From the NCBI RefSeq assembly GCF_017357105.1, contig NZ_CP071596.1:806001-870000 (forward strand): 64,000 nucleotides of DNA, in the 5' to 3' direction. The position numbers were made by a program, and so were the translations under genes. Origin of the DNA: Natronosalvus caseinilyticus. GTDB lineage: Archaea > Halobacteriota > Halobacteria > Halobacteriales > Natrialbaceae. This document shows positions 31,232 to 41,500 of this stretch, piece after piece; within the stretch, counting starts at the first letter, position 1, and every line of letters starts with the position of its first letter. Below the pieces are notes generated by a model. The model saw only the letters and a list, made by a program, of their open reading frames with translations, did no database searches and was not told the DNA's origin.

Positions 31232-32944
31232 ATGAGTGACGCCGAGCGGGGAGCGATCGCGCAGTTCCGGGAGGAGATCGATCCCATCGTCTTCGCGTTC
31301 GGGGCGTTGCTAACCGTCGGCGTAATCGCGGCGTTCTTCATCAGCCCCAAAACCGTCGAGGAAGGGATCGGGTCGCTAAACGATTCGATGCTCGGTGCGT
31401 TCAACTGGGCACTGCTGGTGATCGTGTTCCTGATCGTCGTCTTCCTCCTGTTCCTGATCGTCGGCCCGTGGGGGAGGATCAAACTCGGTGACGAGGATCC
31501 CGAGTACAGCTTCCTGTCGTTCTTCGCGATGTTGTACTCGGCCGGCTTCGCTGCGGGTGTCGTGTTCTGGGGGCCAACCGAGGGACTGTTCTACTACGAT
31601 AGTCCCTCGCCGCTTTTCAACGTCGAGGGTGGGACGGCCGAAGCGATTCCCATCGCGATCCAGCAGACACTGTTCCACTGGGCGTTGCCCCAGCTGGCCG
31701 TGTTTACGATCATGGGAATCGCGATCGGGTACTTCGCGTACAACTACGATTCGGTCCCGCTGCGCGTGTCCTCGGCGCTGACGCCGATTCTCGGGAAGGA
31801 GAACCTCGACGGACCGGCGGCCAAGGTCATCGACATCCTCGCCGTCTTCGCGACGATTGGCGGCGTGGCGACCTCGCTAGGGTTCATCGGCAGCCAGTTC
31901 GTCACTGGCCTCGACTACCAGTGGGGGATCAGCATGGGGAACATCGGAATTCTCGCCGTCGTGACGATGATGACGCTGTTGTTTACGATCTCGATGGTTC
32001 TCGGCGTCGACAAGGGGATCCGACGCCTCTCGAACTTCAACATGGTCCTGTTCGTCGTGCTCATGCTCGCGACGTTCATCGTCGGACCGACGCTGTTCCT
32101 GGTATTGCTCGGTTCTCAGGCCCTCGGCGGCATGATTACCGACTTCGTCTCGATGAGTCTCTTCACCGGCGCCGGTCCGATGGGCAACGGTGATCCGGCG
32201 GCCACCGAGTGGATGAACACCTGGACCGTCTTCTACTGGGCGTGGGCGCTGTCGTGGTCCCCGTTCGCGGGACTGTTCATCGCCCGCATCTCCAAGGGAC
32301 GGACCGTCCGCGAGGTCGCCTTCACCGGCATCGTCGCGACGTCGGCGGCGACCATCCCGTGGTTCACGTTCGTCGGCGGGACGGCGGTCTGGGCACAGCA
32401 CAACGGCGTCGCCGACTTCGGCGCGGTGATCTCCGGCGATGCCGGTGCGGAGATTTCCGGCTTCATTCTCTTCGAGGCGTTGCAACTCACGATCGATCTG
32501 ACCGCCGTCGGACTCGGCAGGTACGCGATCCCGGTCGGCGGGGTTCTGATCTACCTGTTCCTGATCCTCGTGACGACGTTCTTCGTCACGTCCGCGGACT
32601 CCTCGACGCTGGCTGTCTCGATGATGACGACGGGCGGGAAGGCCAGGCCGTCGACCATCAACCGGGTCTTCTGGGGCGTCGTCCTCGGAATGACCGCCGC
32701 AATCTTGATGATCCTCGGCGGCTCCGGCAGCGCGAACACGCTCCAGCAGGCGGCGATCATCACCGGCACTCCCTTCGCGTTCGTCTGTTTCGCCGCGATG
32801 CTCTCGCTGATCAAGGACTTCGGCTCGAACTACGGCCGCGTGTTACTGCAGGACGAGACCGTCCTCATCGGCTCGAGCAAGCCTTCGGAAACCGATTCAC
32901 CGCCGACCGGCCCCGGTGGACCCGTCGAATCCGACGACGACTGA
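31232..32944 (+). CDS. BCCT family transporter, probable ectoine/betaine importer
   Basis: A 570-residue membrane protein with about 12 spans, of the betaine-choline-carnitine transporter family, which takes up compatible solutes with Na+ or H+. The family's aromatic signature is visible in WTVFYWAWALSWSPFAGLFI, followed by ARISKGRTVREV. The N-terminus starts MSDAERGAIAQFREEIDPIV and the C-terminal tail is acidic. I chose ATG 31232 over the upstream GTG 31226 because it follows GGTGAG. Its position next to ectoine-hydrolase-type genes suggests that ectoine or hydroxyectoine is a substrate; sequence alone does not prove it. Confidence 0.9.
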   Translation: MSDAERGAIAQFREEIDPIVFAFGALLTVGVIAAFFISPKTVEEGIGSLNDSMLGAFNWALLVIVFLIVVFLLFLIVGPWGRIKLGDEDPEYSFLSFFAMLYSAGFAAGVVFWGPTEGLFYYDSPSPLFNVEGGTAEAIPIAIQQTLFHWALPQLAVFTIMGIAIGYFAYNYDSVPLRVSSALTPILGKENLDGPAAKVIDILAVFATIGGVATSLGFIGSQFVTGLDYQWGISMGNIGILAVVTMMTLLFTISMVLGVDKGIRRLSNFNMVLFVVLMLATFIVGPTLFLVLLGSQALGGMITDFVSMSLFTGAGPMGNGDPAATEWMNTWTVFYWAWALSWSPFAGLFIARISKGRTVREVAFTGIVATSAATIPWFTFVGGTAVWAQHNGVADFGAVISGDAGAEISGFILFEALQLTIDLTAVGLGRYAIPVGGVLIYLFLILVTTFFVTSADSSTLAVSMMTTGGKARPSTINRVFWGVVLGMTAAILMILGGSGSANTLQQAAIITGTPFAFVCFAAMLSLIKDFGSNYGRVLLQDETVLIGSSKPSETDSPPTGPGGPVESDDD

Positions 32945-33068
32945 GCCACCAGCCCCTCCTCACCCCGCTGGCTGCCATCTCGTTCGGCTCCCGTGTCGAT
33001 GTTCTCCCACACTAGATCGACGGTCGCAGCCATCGATCCGTTCCCTGCTATCCTATAACAAGTTTTAA

Positions 33069-33081
33069 TGTACGAGGTACA
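33069..33081. promoter_or_regulatory. Palindromic operator-like site before aminotransferase 2
   Basis: TGTAC-GAG-GTACA is a perfect inverted repeat 13 nt before the ATG at 33094. It follows a TATA-like AGTTTTAATG, so a bound protein would cover the start region. It resembles TGTAT-AATAG-ATACA in front of the ectoine hydrolase. Confidence 0.45.
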
Positions 33082-33093
33082 CATAATCTGTGT

Positions 33094-34455
33094 ATGGATA
33101 GGGACACCGCGGAACCCGACGCGGACGCGCTTCCGGGCCCGAACGCTCAGCGGTGGGTCGACTTCCATCAGGCGCACTCCGCGCCCAGCGAGTACTCCCA
33201 CGACTTCGTCTGGGACATCACGCGCGAGGCCGACGGCCCGTTCGTCACGGACGTCGACGGGAACGTTCTGCTCGATTTCACCTGCCACATCGGTGCTGCG
33301 CCCCTCGGCTACAATAACGAGAAGATTCTCGACAAACTCGAGGCGTTCGACCTCGTCGAGCCGATGAAGATCGCCGGCCAGGACCTGTACTTCGGCGCCG
33401 GACCGACTCCCGAGGAGTCGGCGGTACCGGGCTCGAGTCACCTCATGGAGAAGCTGGTCGAGGTCTCGAGCCAGTACGGGATGGACACCGTCTTCCTCTC
33501 GAACTCCGGCGCGGAGGCGATGGAGAACGCGATGAAGATCACGAACGATCACCGCGCCCCGGCGAAGTACGGCGTCGCATTCGCCGGCAGCTTTCACGGT
33601 CGGACCCTGGGGACTCTCTCGATCACGAAGTCCAAAGAGGTCTACACGCGCCACTACCCCCAGATCAGCGGGATCGAGACGGTGCCGTTCTGTGCCGACC
33701 GCGGCTGTGACACCGACAGCTGTGACTGCGGCTTCTTCGCCGGCGGCGACTCCCAGCTCCGCAGTATGCTCGCGCCCGAGGGCGGCCACGTTGATCCCGA
33801 CGAAATCGCCTTCCTCGCGCTCGAGCCCATTCAGGGCGTCGGCGGCTACCGCTTCCCCAGCGAGGCGTTCATGCAGGAGGTGGCGGACGTCACCGACGAG
33901 TACGACATCCCGCTGGTCGTCGACGAGATCCAGGCCGGCGTCGGTCGCACCGGCGAGATCTGGGCTTCTGATCACTACCCGATCGAACCTGACGTCATCG
34001 CGAGCGCGAAGGCCCTGCGCGTCGGCGCGACGATCTCGCGCTCGGCGGTCTTCCCCGACGAGAAGAACCGGCTCGGCTCGACCTTCGGCGGCGGCGACCT
34101 GCTCGGTTCGATGATGGGCGCGCTTACCCTCGAGGCCATCGAGGAATACGATCTGCTCGACAACGCCACCGAGCGAGGCGAGCAGGCGAAAGAGATTCTG
34201 CGCGACGACGCCCCGGAGTACGTCGAGGACGTCCGCGGCAAGGGGCTGATGCTGGCCGTCGAGTTCGATACCCCCGAGCGCCGGAGCGCCGTAGTCGAGG
34301 CCGCCCTCGAGCGCGGCCTCCTGACCCTCGGCTGTGGTAAGAAGACGATCCGGCTGCTCCCGCCGCTCGACTCGAGCGAGCGCGAGATCGACCTGGGTAT
34401 CGGTATCTTCCTCGAGGCGATCGAGGCGGTCGGCCCGAGTGCGAAAGTGGCGTGA
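33094..34455 (+). CDS. Class III aminotransferase (4-aminobutyrate type)
   Basis: A 453-residue PLP aminotransferase. The PLP lysine is K306 (ASAKALRVGATIS), the cofactor aspartate is in VVDEIQAGVGRTGEIW, and the loop SNSGAEAMENAMKITN binds phosphate. The family is close to archaeal GABA/omega-amino acid aminotransferases. A cysteine-rich insertion (CADRGCDTDSCDCG, about residues 203-216) is unusual and may bind metal or stabilise a loop. It has a separate promoter with the palindrome at 33069. It could act on diaminobutyrate or on another omega-amine of the pathway, with the 26920 enzyme as the other partner. Confidence 0.82.
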   Translation: MDRDTAEPDADALPGPNAQRWVDFHQAHSAPSEYSHDFVWDITREADGPFVTDVDGNVLLDFTCHIGAAPLGYNNEKILDKLEAFDLVEPMKIAGQDLYFGAGPTPEESAVPGSSHLMEKLVEVSSQYGMDTVFLSNSGAEAMENAMKITNDHRAPAKYGVAFAGSFHGRTLGTLSITKSKEVYTRHYPQISGIETVPFCADRGCDTDSCDCGFFAGGDSQLRSMLAPEGGHVDPDEIAFLALEPIQGVGGYRFPSEAFMQEVADVTDEYDIPLVVDEIQAGVGRTGEIWASDHYPIEPDVIASAKALRVGATISRSAVFPDEKNRLGSTFGGGDLLGSMMGALTLEAIEEYDLLDNATERGEQAKEILRDDAPEYVEDVRGKGLMLAVEFDTPERRSAVVEAALERGLLTLGCGKKTIRLLPPLDSSEREIDLGIGIFLEAIEAVGPSAKVA

Positions 34456-34845
34456 TCGGTTTCCGTTTTCGATTCTGATTCTAATTCTAACGCTACGACT
34501 CGAGACTCAGCATTCGGACCGCGCATGTACTGGTCGGGCCGTCCGCATGCGATGGCACGCGATGGGACGCGGTGAGCGACTGTAAGAAGCGCACGAATTG
34601 GCCGGGGAGGACGTGGAATCTCTCGTTGCCAGTGTAAGGACGCACTGTTTCGTTGCGACGGCTGTACCGTGCCGTCACCACTCCTCGATCGTGGACACCA
34701 GGATTTCCACGCCCTCCCCAGCCGATTCGCTCACTCGCTTCGCTCGCTCACTCATCCCTCGCGGCATTCGAACCGCGACAAAGTCGCGGTTCAGCGCGCC
34801 AGCAGTGGGATCGAGGGAGCTATTCGAAGGTGCTATTCGAGCGAG
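34456..34845. other. Convergent intergenic region with a perfect hairpin
   Basis: No gene. GAACCGCGAC-AAA-GTCGCGGTTC forms a perfect 10-bp stem at 34770-34792. Before it is a low-complexity TCGCTCACTCGCTTCGCTCG stretch (34730-34755). After it, GCTATTCGA is repeated twice (34817 and 34831). It may act as a bidirectional terminator, or be a dispersed haloarchaeal repeat or IS remnant. Confidence 0.5.
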
Positions 34846-36072
34846 TTACTCGACGACAGAAACTCCACCGAGCGAATCTAGCGCCTCGAGCACGCCTTCG
34901 AGGTGCTCCCGTCCGCTGCCCTCGAGGCCAACAGTCACCGGAACCCGATTCGGTTCGTCGACGGCGCCTCGTCGCGCGCGCTCGAGGACGTCCAGTTCGG
35001 CGCCCTCGGCTTCGACGGTCTCCGCGACGTCTCCGACGACCGAGGGCCACCCCTCGATGGCCAGCCTCGCCTCGACGTAGCGCCCGAGTTCGTGGAGGCC
35101 GGTTCGCGTCAGTTCGGCGTGTTCGGTGAGGCCGACGTTGCCCCCGGAGATGATCACGCTGACGTGTGCTCCCTCGAGGTCCAGTTCGACCGAATCCGAG
35201 AGCGCGGCCGCCAGCGGCGTCGCACCCGCGCTCTCGACAACGGTCTTCGCCCGTTCGGCCAGCAACGTCACCGCGGCGGCGATCTCCCGGTCGGTGACGC
35301 TGACCACGTCGTCGACGACCTCCCGGGCGATGGCGAAGGTAGTCTCCAGCATCCGGGTATCGGCGATGCCCTCCGCGACAGTGTCGACAGTCTCAAGTTC
35401 CCGAATTTCGCCCGCCTCGAGCGAGGGCTTCGCGTGAGCGGCCCCCTCCGGCTGGACTCCGATCACGCGGATCTCGGGATCGTGGGCCCTCAGCACCGTC
35501 CCGATACCTGAAATCAGACCGCCGCCACCGATGGCGACGAGGACGGTGTCGATCTCGGGGTACTGCTCGAGCAATTCGAGGCCGATCGTTCCCTGGCCGG
35601 CGACGATCTCCTCGTCGTCGAAGGGGTGGACGAACGTCTCGCCGGTCTCGTCGGCCCGCTCGAGGGCGTGCTGGTAGGATCGCTCGTAGATGTCGCCCTC
35701 GACGACCACCTCGGCGCCGTAGCCGCGCGTGGCCTCGATCTTCGCGGCGGGAGTTACCTCGGGGACGACGATGGTCGTCTCGATGTCGAGCAACTGGCCG
35801 GCCAGCGCGACGCCCTGGGCGTGATTCCCCGCACTCGAGGAGACGACTCCCGCTTCACGCTCCAGATCCGAGAGCTGGGCCATCCGGTTGTACGCCCCCC
35901 GAATCTTGAACGAGCCCGTTCGCTGGGCGTTCTCGAGTTTGAGCCCGACCGACGCCGCGCCGCTCATCTCGGCGAAGGTGCGAGACGTGTCGAGCGGGGT
36001 GCGGTGGACGACGTCGTCGATTCGCTCCTGGGCCGTTTCGACGTCCTCGAGGGTAACGCGACTCTCGCTCAT
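34846..36072 (-). CDS. ilvA: Threonine ammonia-lyase-like PLP enzyme with C-terminal ACT domain
   Basis: A 408-residue fold-type II PLP enzyme. The PLP lysine is K56 in GSFKIRGAYNRM; SSAGNHAQGVALAG and VAIGGGGLISGIGTV bind substrate and phosphate. Residues about 325-408 form an ACT-like regulatory domain. Usual activity: threonine to 2-oxobutyrate via enamine, which RidA helps resolve. In ectoine/hydroxyectoine clusters a related enzyme (EutB) is thought to act on hydroxyectoine, so this one may be EutB-like; the ACT domain argues for ordinary threonine dehydratase. Its start overlaps the end of the upstream M20 gene by 4 nt, a tight operon. Confidence 0.82.
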   Translation of the reverse strand: MSESRVTLEDVETAQERIDDVVHRTPLDTSRTFAEMSGAASVGLKLENAQRTGSFKIRGAYNRMAQLSDLEREAGVVSSSAGNHAQGVALAGQLLDIETTIVVPEVTPAAKIEATRGYGAEVVVEGDIYERSYQHALERADETGETFVHPFDDEEIVAGQGTIGLELLEQYPEIDTVLVAIGGGGLISGIGTVLRAHDPEIRVIGVQPEGAAHAKPSLEAGEIRELETVDTVAEGIADTRMLETTFAIAREVVDDVVSVTDREIAAAVTLLAERAKTVVESAGATPLAAALSDSVELDLEGAHVSVIISGGNVGLTEHAELTRTGLHELGRYVEARLAIEGWPSVVGDVAETVEAEGAELDVLERARRGAVDEPNRVPVTVGLEGSGREHLEGVLEALDSLGGVSVVE

Positions 36073-37376
36073 GCCTCGCTCTCGTCGCGACGAGCCACCG
36101 GGTGTCGTCGCTCGAGTTCACGAATCGTCTCGACGAGTACGTCGACGCCGTGTTCGAGGCTTCGCTCGTCGACGTCGAACGTCGGCGTGTGGTGACTGGT
36201 GGGGTGGTCGGTACCGACGATGAGGTACGACGCCAGCCCGCCGTTTTCCTGGACGCGCTCCATCAGGAACGTCGCGTCCTCGCTCGCGCCGAAGTCGGCC
36301 GCGGGGAGCACGTGCTCGACGCCCGCCACGTCGACCGCGACCTCGCTCACGAGACCCTGCAGTTCGGGGTCGCTGTCGGCCCGCGGCGATTCGCTGACGA
36401 TGTCGACGTCCGCTCGACAGCCGTGGAGCGTCGCCGCCGATTTGATCGTCCGCTCGAGTCGCTCCTTTACGTACTCCTTCAGCGCCGTGGTCTCGCCGCG
36501 GGCTTCGGCGACGAGGTGGGCCCGTTCGGCGATGACGTTGCTCGCGGTTCCCGCCTCCGCACGACCGACGTTCACGCGGGTCATCCCGTCGCTGTGGCGG
36601 GGGATGCCGTAGGCGTTCTCGATCGCCGTGGCCATGGCGTGTAAGGCGTTGTCCCCCTCGTTGGGCGCCTTTCCCGCGTGGGCGGAGGTTCCCTCGATCG
36701 TCGCGTCGACGTGGCACATGGCCAGGGGTTTCTCGATACCCGCGACGACCTCCCCCGTCGGGTGGTCGAGGCCGACGTGGATCGCCAGCAGGTAGTCGAG
36801 CCCTGCCGCGAACTCGCTCTTCGCCATCGGACACCCGCCGCCGCCGGTCTCCTCGGCTGGTTGGAAGAAGACGACCAGTCGCCCGGCGAAGTCGCTCTCC
36901 ACGATCGCCTCGAGCGTGGCCAGCCCCCAGGTCATGTGGGCGTCGTGGCCGCAGGCGTGCATCGTGCCGTCGAGTTCGGATCGAAAACCCTCGGCGGCCG
37001 GTTCGTGATCCGCGTCGGTCGATTCCTCGATGAACAGGCCGTCGATATCGACCCGCAGCCCGATGGCCGGTCCGTCGCCTCGATCGAGGACCGCCACGGC
37101 ACCGGTGGTTCCCTCGGCCATCCGTTCGAGGAGGTCCTCGCGAACGCCGGCCTCGCGAGCGCGCTCGAGCCAGGGCTCCAGGTCCGCCTCGTCGGGCACG
37201 GCCATCCGGTCGGCGGGATCGTACGCGTCCGCCCCGACGGCGAGGTCGTCGACGTCGAGCCGCTCGAGTTCCTCGACGAGACGTGCGGTCGTCTGAAACT
37301 CACACCAGGCCGGTTCCGGTCGCCGGTGAAAACTGCGGCGGAGGGGGACGAGTCGGTCCCGTATCGGCTCGCTCAT
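36069..37376 (-). CDS. M20 family amidohydrolase (second copy)
   Basis: A 435-residue paralogue of the enzyme at 28826, with the same metal-binding HACGHDAH, FFQPAEETGGGG and DHPTSHHTPTFDVDE. DNA is nearly identical over patches (for example, coding for MAVPDEADLEPWLERAREAG and YLLAIHVGLDHPTGEVVAGI), but diverged between them (TMHACGHDAHMTWGL against YMHACGHDAHIAIAL). This suggests a duplication with gene conversion and different substrates. It is the first gene of a two-gene operon with the threonine-dehydratase-like enzyme. The two may process acetylated diaminobutyrate and its hydroxylated relative, but this is inference. Confidence 0.8.
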   Translation of the reverse strand: MSEPIRDRLVPLRRSFHRRPEPAWCEFQTTARLVEELERLDVDDLAVGADAYDPADRMAVPDEADLEPWLERAREAGVREDLLERMAEGTTGAVAVLDRGDGPAIGLRVDIDGLFIEESTDADHEPAAEGFRSELDGTMHACGHDAHMTWGLATLEAIVESDFAGRLVVFFQPAEETGGGGCPMAKSEFAAGLDYLLAIHVGLDHPTGEVVAGIEKPLAMCHVDATIEGTSAHAGKAPNEGDNALHAMATAIENAYGIPRHSDGMTRVNVGRAEAGTASNVIAERAHLVAEARGETTALKEYVKERLERTIKSAATLHGCRADVDIVSESPRADSDPELQGLVSEVAVDVAGVEHVLPAADFGASEDATFLMERVQENGGLASYLIVGTDHPTSHHTPTFDVDERSLEHGVDVLVETIRELERRHPVARRDESEA

Positions 37377-37522
37377 GCGAGACGATGACGCGCCCCACGC
37401 ACTTAATTATACACAATCAGTGTTAACGTCGGGTACACAAAAAGGATAAGGGAACGTGTGACAACCGTAGCGTACGAACGTTTCAGGGACGGTGGGCCGT
37501 CGCTGTGACGGAGATGATCCAC
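37377..37522. promoter_or_regulatory. Divergent promoter region between amidohydrolase 2 and the hydroxyacid dehydrogenase
   Basis: AT-rich centre (TTAATTATACACAATCAGTG at 37404-37423) with the small inverted repeat ACAC-AATCA-GTGT (37411-37423). A GGTACACAAAAAGG follows. It probably serves both genes. Confidence 0.45.
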
Positions 37523-38494
37523 ATGAGCACGAATCCAGACGTCGTCGTTCTCCGGGAGGGGACGGAAGGCCTGTCGATGGAATCGTACGCTGAAGCGCTT
37601 CGCGAGCGTCTCCCCGAACACACCGTCGCACTCGCTCGCACGCCAGCGGCCGAGCGCGAACTCGTTACGCAGGCGCGAGTGGTGACCGGCATCACGGTCG
37701 AGGAGGCCATGCTCGAGTACGCTGACCGCCTCGAGTTGTTCGCGTGTACGTTCGCCGGGACCGACCACGTGCCGATGGAGGCGCTGGCCGACCGCGGCGT
37801 CGCCGTGACCAACGCGGGCGGCATCCACGCGCCCGGCATCGCCGAGCAGTCGATCGCCAACATGCTCGTCTTCGCGCGAAACCTCCACGAGGGGTGGCGC
37901 CGCAAGCGAAACGGCGAGTGGCGTCACTTCCAGTCCCACGAGTTCACCGACAGCACCGTGACAGTCGTCGGCCTCGGGTCGATCGGCCAGCAGATCGTCA
38001 CACGGCTCGAGGGCTTCGACGTCGAGACGATCGGCATCCGGTACACGCCGGAGAAGGGCGGCCCGACCGACGAGGTCCTCGGCTTCGAGGCGGACGACGT
38101 CCACGAAGCGTTCTCGCGCAGCGACTACGTCGTCCTCGCGTGCCCGCTCACCGACGCAACCCGCGGCCTCGTCGGCGAGGCGGAACTGGCGACGCTCCCG
38201 CCGAACGCCGTCGTCGTCAATGCCGCTCGAGGAGGGCTCATCGACACCGAGGCGCTCGTTTCGGCACTGCAGTTCAACGGGATTCGCGGGGCCGCTCTCG
38301 ACGTCACCGATCCCGAGCCACTGCCCGGCGACCACCCGCTGTGGGACCTCGAGAACTGTCTCATCACGCCCCACACGGGCGGCCACACGCCGAAACACTG
38401 GGACCGGCTGGCCGACATCGTCGCGCACAACGTCCGTGCCCTCGAGTCGGGCGACGCCCTCGAAAACGCCGTCCTCGAGCCGACGTCGGGGTGA
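37523..38494 (+). CDS. D-2-hydroxyacid dehydrogenase (NAD-dependent)
   Basis: A 323-residue D-isomer-specific 2-hydroxyacid dehydrogenase. The NAD-binding motif is VVGLGSIGQQIV; the catalytic arginine is in NAARGGLID, the glutamate in VTDPEPLPGDHPLW and the histidine in ITPHTGGHTP. Three starts lie close together (GTG 37505, ATG 37514, ATG 37523); I chose MSTNPDVVVL as the family-like one. It is 7 nt before the large FAD/Fe-S gene, so the two share a transcript and may both act on 2-oxo/2-hydroxy acids from hydroxyectoine or threonine breakdown. Substrate is not known. Confidence 0.85.
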   Translation: MSTNPDVVVLREGTEGLSMESYAEALRERLPEHTVALARTPAAERELVTQARVVTGITVEEAMLEYADRLELFACTFAGTDHVPMEALADRGVAVTNAGGIHAPGIAEQSIANMLVFARNLHEGWRRKRNGEWRHFQSHEFTDSTVTVVGLGSIGQQIVTRLEGFDVETIGIRYTPEKGGPTDEVLGFEADDVHEAFSRSDYVVLACPLTDATRGLVGEAELATLPPNAVVVNAARGGLIDTEALVSALQFNGIRGAALDVTDPEPLPGDHPLWDLENCLITPHTGGHTPKHWDRLADIVAHNVRALESGDALENAVLEPTSG

Positions 38495-38501
38495 CCGAGT
38501 G

Positions 38502-41500
38502 ATGGCCACCGACGACCCGGCGTCCACGACCGATCGGGCCGACCGGACAGGGGCACCGGACTCGATGGGAGTACCGGATTCGAACCAGTCCGACTCGGCG
38601 GCGGACCGGGATGCCGATTCGGCGGCAGGCCGAGGAGCCGATTCGTCAGCGGACCGGGAGGCCGATCCCGCGGCGGATTCACGAGCGAACTACGACTACG
38701 TCGGCGGGACCGTCGACCGACCGGCTCTCGTCTCGGACCTGGACGCGCGAATCGACGGCGAGGTGCGATTCGACGAGTACACCCGCCAGCTGTACGCGAC
38801 CGACGCGAGCGCGTACGAGCGGACGCCCGTCGGCGTCGTGCTGCCGCGGTCGACGGCGGACGTCTCGAGCGTCGTGAGCTACTGTGCCGACAACGGCATC
38901 CCCGTCTTGCCCCGCGGCGCCGGCACGAGCCTCGCCGGCCAGGCGGTCAACGAGGCCGTCGTTCTCGACTTCACGGCGCACATGGACGCAGTCGGCACTA
39001 TCGATCCCGACGAACGACGGGCGACCGTGCAGGCGGGAACTGTTCTCGCCGACCTGAACGCGGCTCTCGAGACCCACGACCTAAAGTTCGCACCCGACCC
39101 CGCCGCCGGCAACCGCAGCACGGTTGGCGGCGCCATCGGGAACAACTCGACGGGCGCCCACTCGCTGCAGTACGGCAAGACCGACGCCTACGTCGAGGAG
39201 ATGGAGGTCGTCCTCGCCGACGGCTCCGTCGAGCGCTTCGGCGAGGTGACGGTCGCCGACCTCCGAAACGCTGCGGTCCCGGACGGCGACCTGCTCGAGC
39301 GCATCTACGAGGCATTGCGCCGCGTGATCGACGAGGAAGCGGGCGCGATTGGCGAGACTTTCCCGCAACTGAAGCGCAACGTCTCGGGGTACAATCTGGA
39401 CCGGCTGGTCGCGGAGGCATTCGGACGGCCCGACGCGTTCGACGAGCGGGGCGACGGCTCGCTCGCGCTCGACGGCGAACCCGACCCCGACGCGACGGTC
39501 AACCTCGCCCGGGTACTCGCCGGCAGCGAAGGGACCCTCGGCGTTGTGACGGAAGCGACGGTCTCGCTCGAGCCCGTGCCCGAAACCACGTCCGTGGCGC
39601 TGTTGACCTACCACGACCTGCTCGAGGCGATGGCCGACGTCGATACGATCGTCCGCACCCACGACCCGGCGGCGATCGAGGCGATCGACGACGTGCTGAT
39701 CGACCTCGCCGAGCGAACCGAGGAGTTCGCGGCCGTCGCCGAACGACTCCCCGCGGGCACCGAGACCGCCTTGCTCGTCGAGTTCTACGCCGAAGACGAC
39801 GATCACGGCCGCGAACAGGTCGCGGAGCTACTGGCCGACCGGCTGCCGGACACCGACGTCCCGGATCCGGGGGCCGACGAAGCGGATTCGAAAGACGAGG
39901 ACACCGCGGCCGACCCGGAACGCGATCCCGTCCGGGCCTTCGACGCCATCGAAGCTCACGACCCACAGGGTATCGCCGAACTCTGGAAGCTCCGCAAGAG
40001 CGCGGCCCCGATCCTTCTCTCGCGAACGTCCGACGCGAAGCACATCTCGTTCATCGAGGATACGGCCGTCCCGACCGAGCACCTGGCGGACTACGTCGCG
40101 GACTTCCAGGACGTCCTCGAGGAGTACGACACGTTCGCCAGTTTCTATGCCCATGCGGGGCCGGGCTGTATGCACATGCGCCCGCTCGTCGACACCAAGA
40201 GCCCGGCTGGACTCGAGGCGTTCGAGTCACTCGCCGACGACGTCACCGACCTCGTCGTCGAGTACGGCGGCTCGGTGTCGGGCGAGCACGGCGATGGTCG
40301 CGCCCGCACGCAGTGGAATCACAAGCTCTACGGCGACGACGTGTGGGACCTCTTTCGTGACCTGAAGACGGCCTTCGACCCCAACTGGCTGCTCAACCCC
40401 GGGACCGTCTGTGGCGACCACGACATGACCGAGCACCTCCGGTTCGACCCCGACTACGCGTTCGACCCGGGGCTCGAGCCGGCTCTGAACTGGGACGTCG
40501 AGAACGGGTTCAAGGGGATGGTCGACCTCTGTCACGGCTGTGCCGGCTGTCGGAGCGGTCAGGAGACGACCGGCGGCGTGATGTGTCCGACCTATCGCGC
40601 GGCCGAGGAAGAGAGCCTCAGCACCCGCGGCCGTGCGAACGCGCTCCGGGGGGCGATGAGTGGCGAACTCGACACCGACGCGACCGACGAGGAGTTCCTG
40701 GCCGAGATCGTGGACCTCTGTATCGGCTGCAAGGGCTGTAAGCGCGACTGCCCGAGCGAGGTGGACGTGGCGAAGCTCAAAGCCGAGGTGGAACACGCCG
40801 CCCACCAGCGAAACGGAGCGTCCCTCCGGGATCGTCTCTTCGCGAACGTCGACCGGCTCAACGCCATCGGCTCCGCGCTCGCGCCGCTGTCGAACTGGGC
40901 CGCGTCGCTACCGGGATCGGGGACGGTCGCCGAGAAAACAGTCGGAATCGCCCGCGAGCGCGACCTTCCGACGTTCGCGAGCCGGAGCTTCGAGGACTGG
41001 TTCGACGCGCGCGGCTCCCGGGTCCCGCTCCAGGCGGCGGACCGGAAGGTGCTCCTCTTCCCGGATACGTACACGAACTACAACCATCCGAGGGCCGGCA
41101 AGGCGGCGGTGCAGGTCCTCGAGACGGCCGGCGTTCACGTTCGACTTCCCGATGGCGTGACCTCGACCGGACGTCCGGCCCACTCGAAGGGCTTCCTCGA
41201 CCTCTCCCGCGAACGCGCCCGGACTAACGTCGACGCGCTGACGCCGTTCCTCGAGGACGGGTGGGAGGTCGTCCTGGTCGAGCCCTCCGACGCGGTCATG
41301 CTCCAGTCGGATTACCTGGACCTGCTGTCGGGACCCGACGTGGAACGCCTCGCAAGGAACACCTACGGCGTCTGTGAGTACCTCGATCGGTTCGACCTGG
41401 CTGACGAGCTACCGACCACCGGCTCGGGCCGTCTCGAGGAGCGCCTGACCTACCACGGCCACTGTCACCAGAAGGCGACGAAGAAGGACGGTCACGCCGC

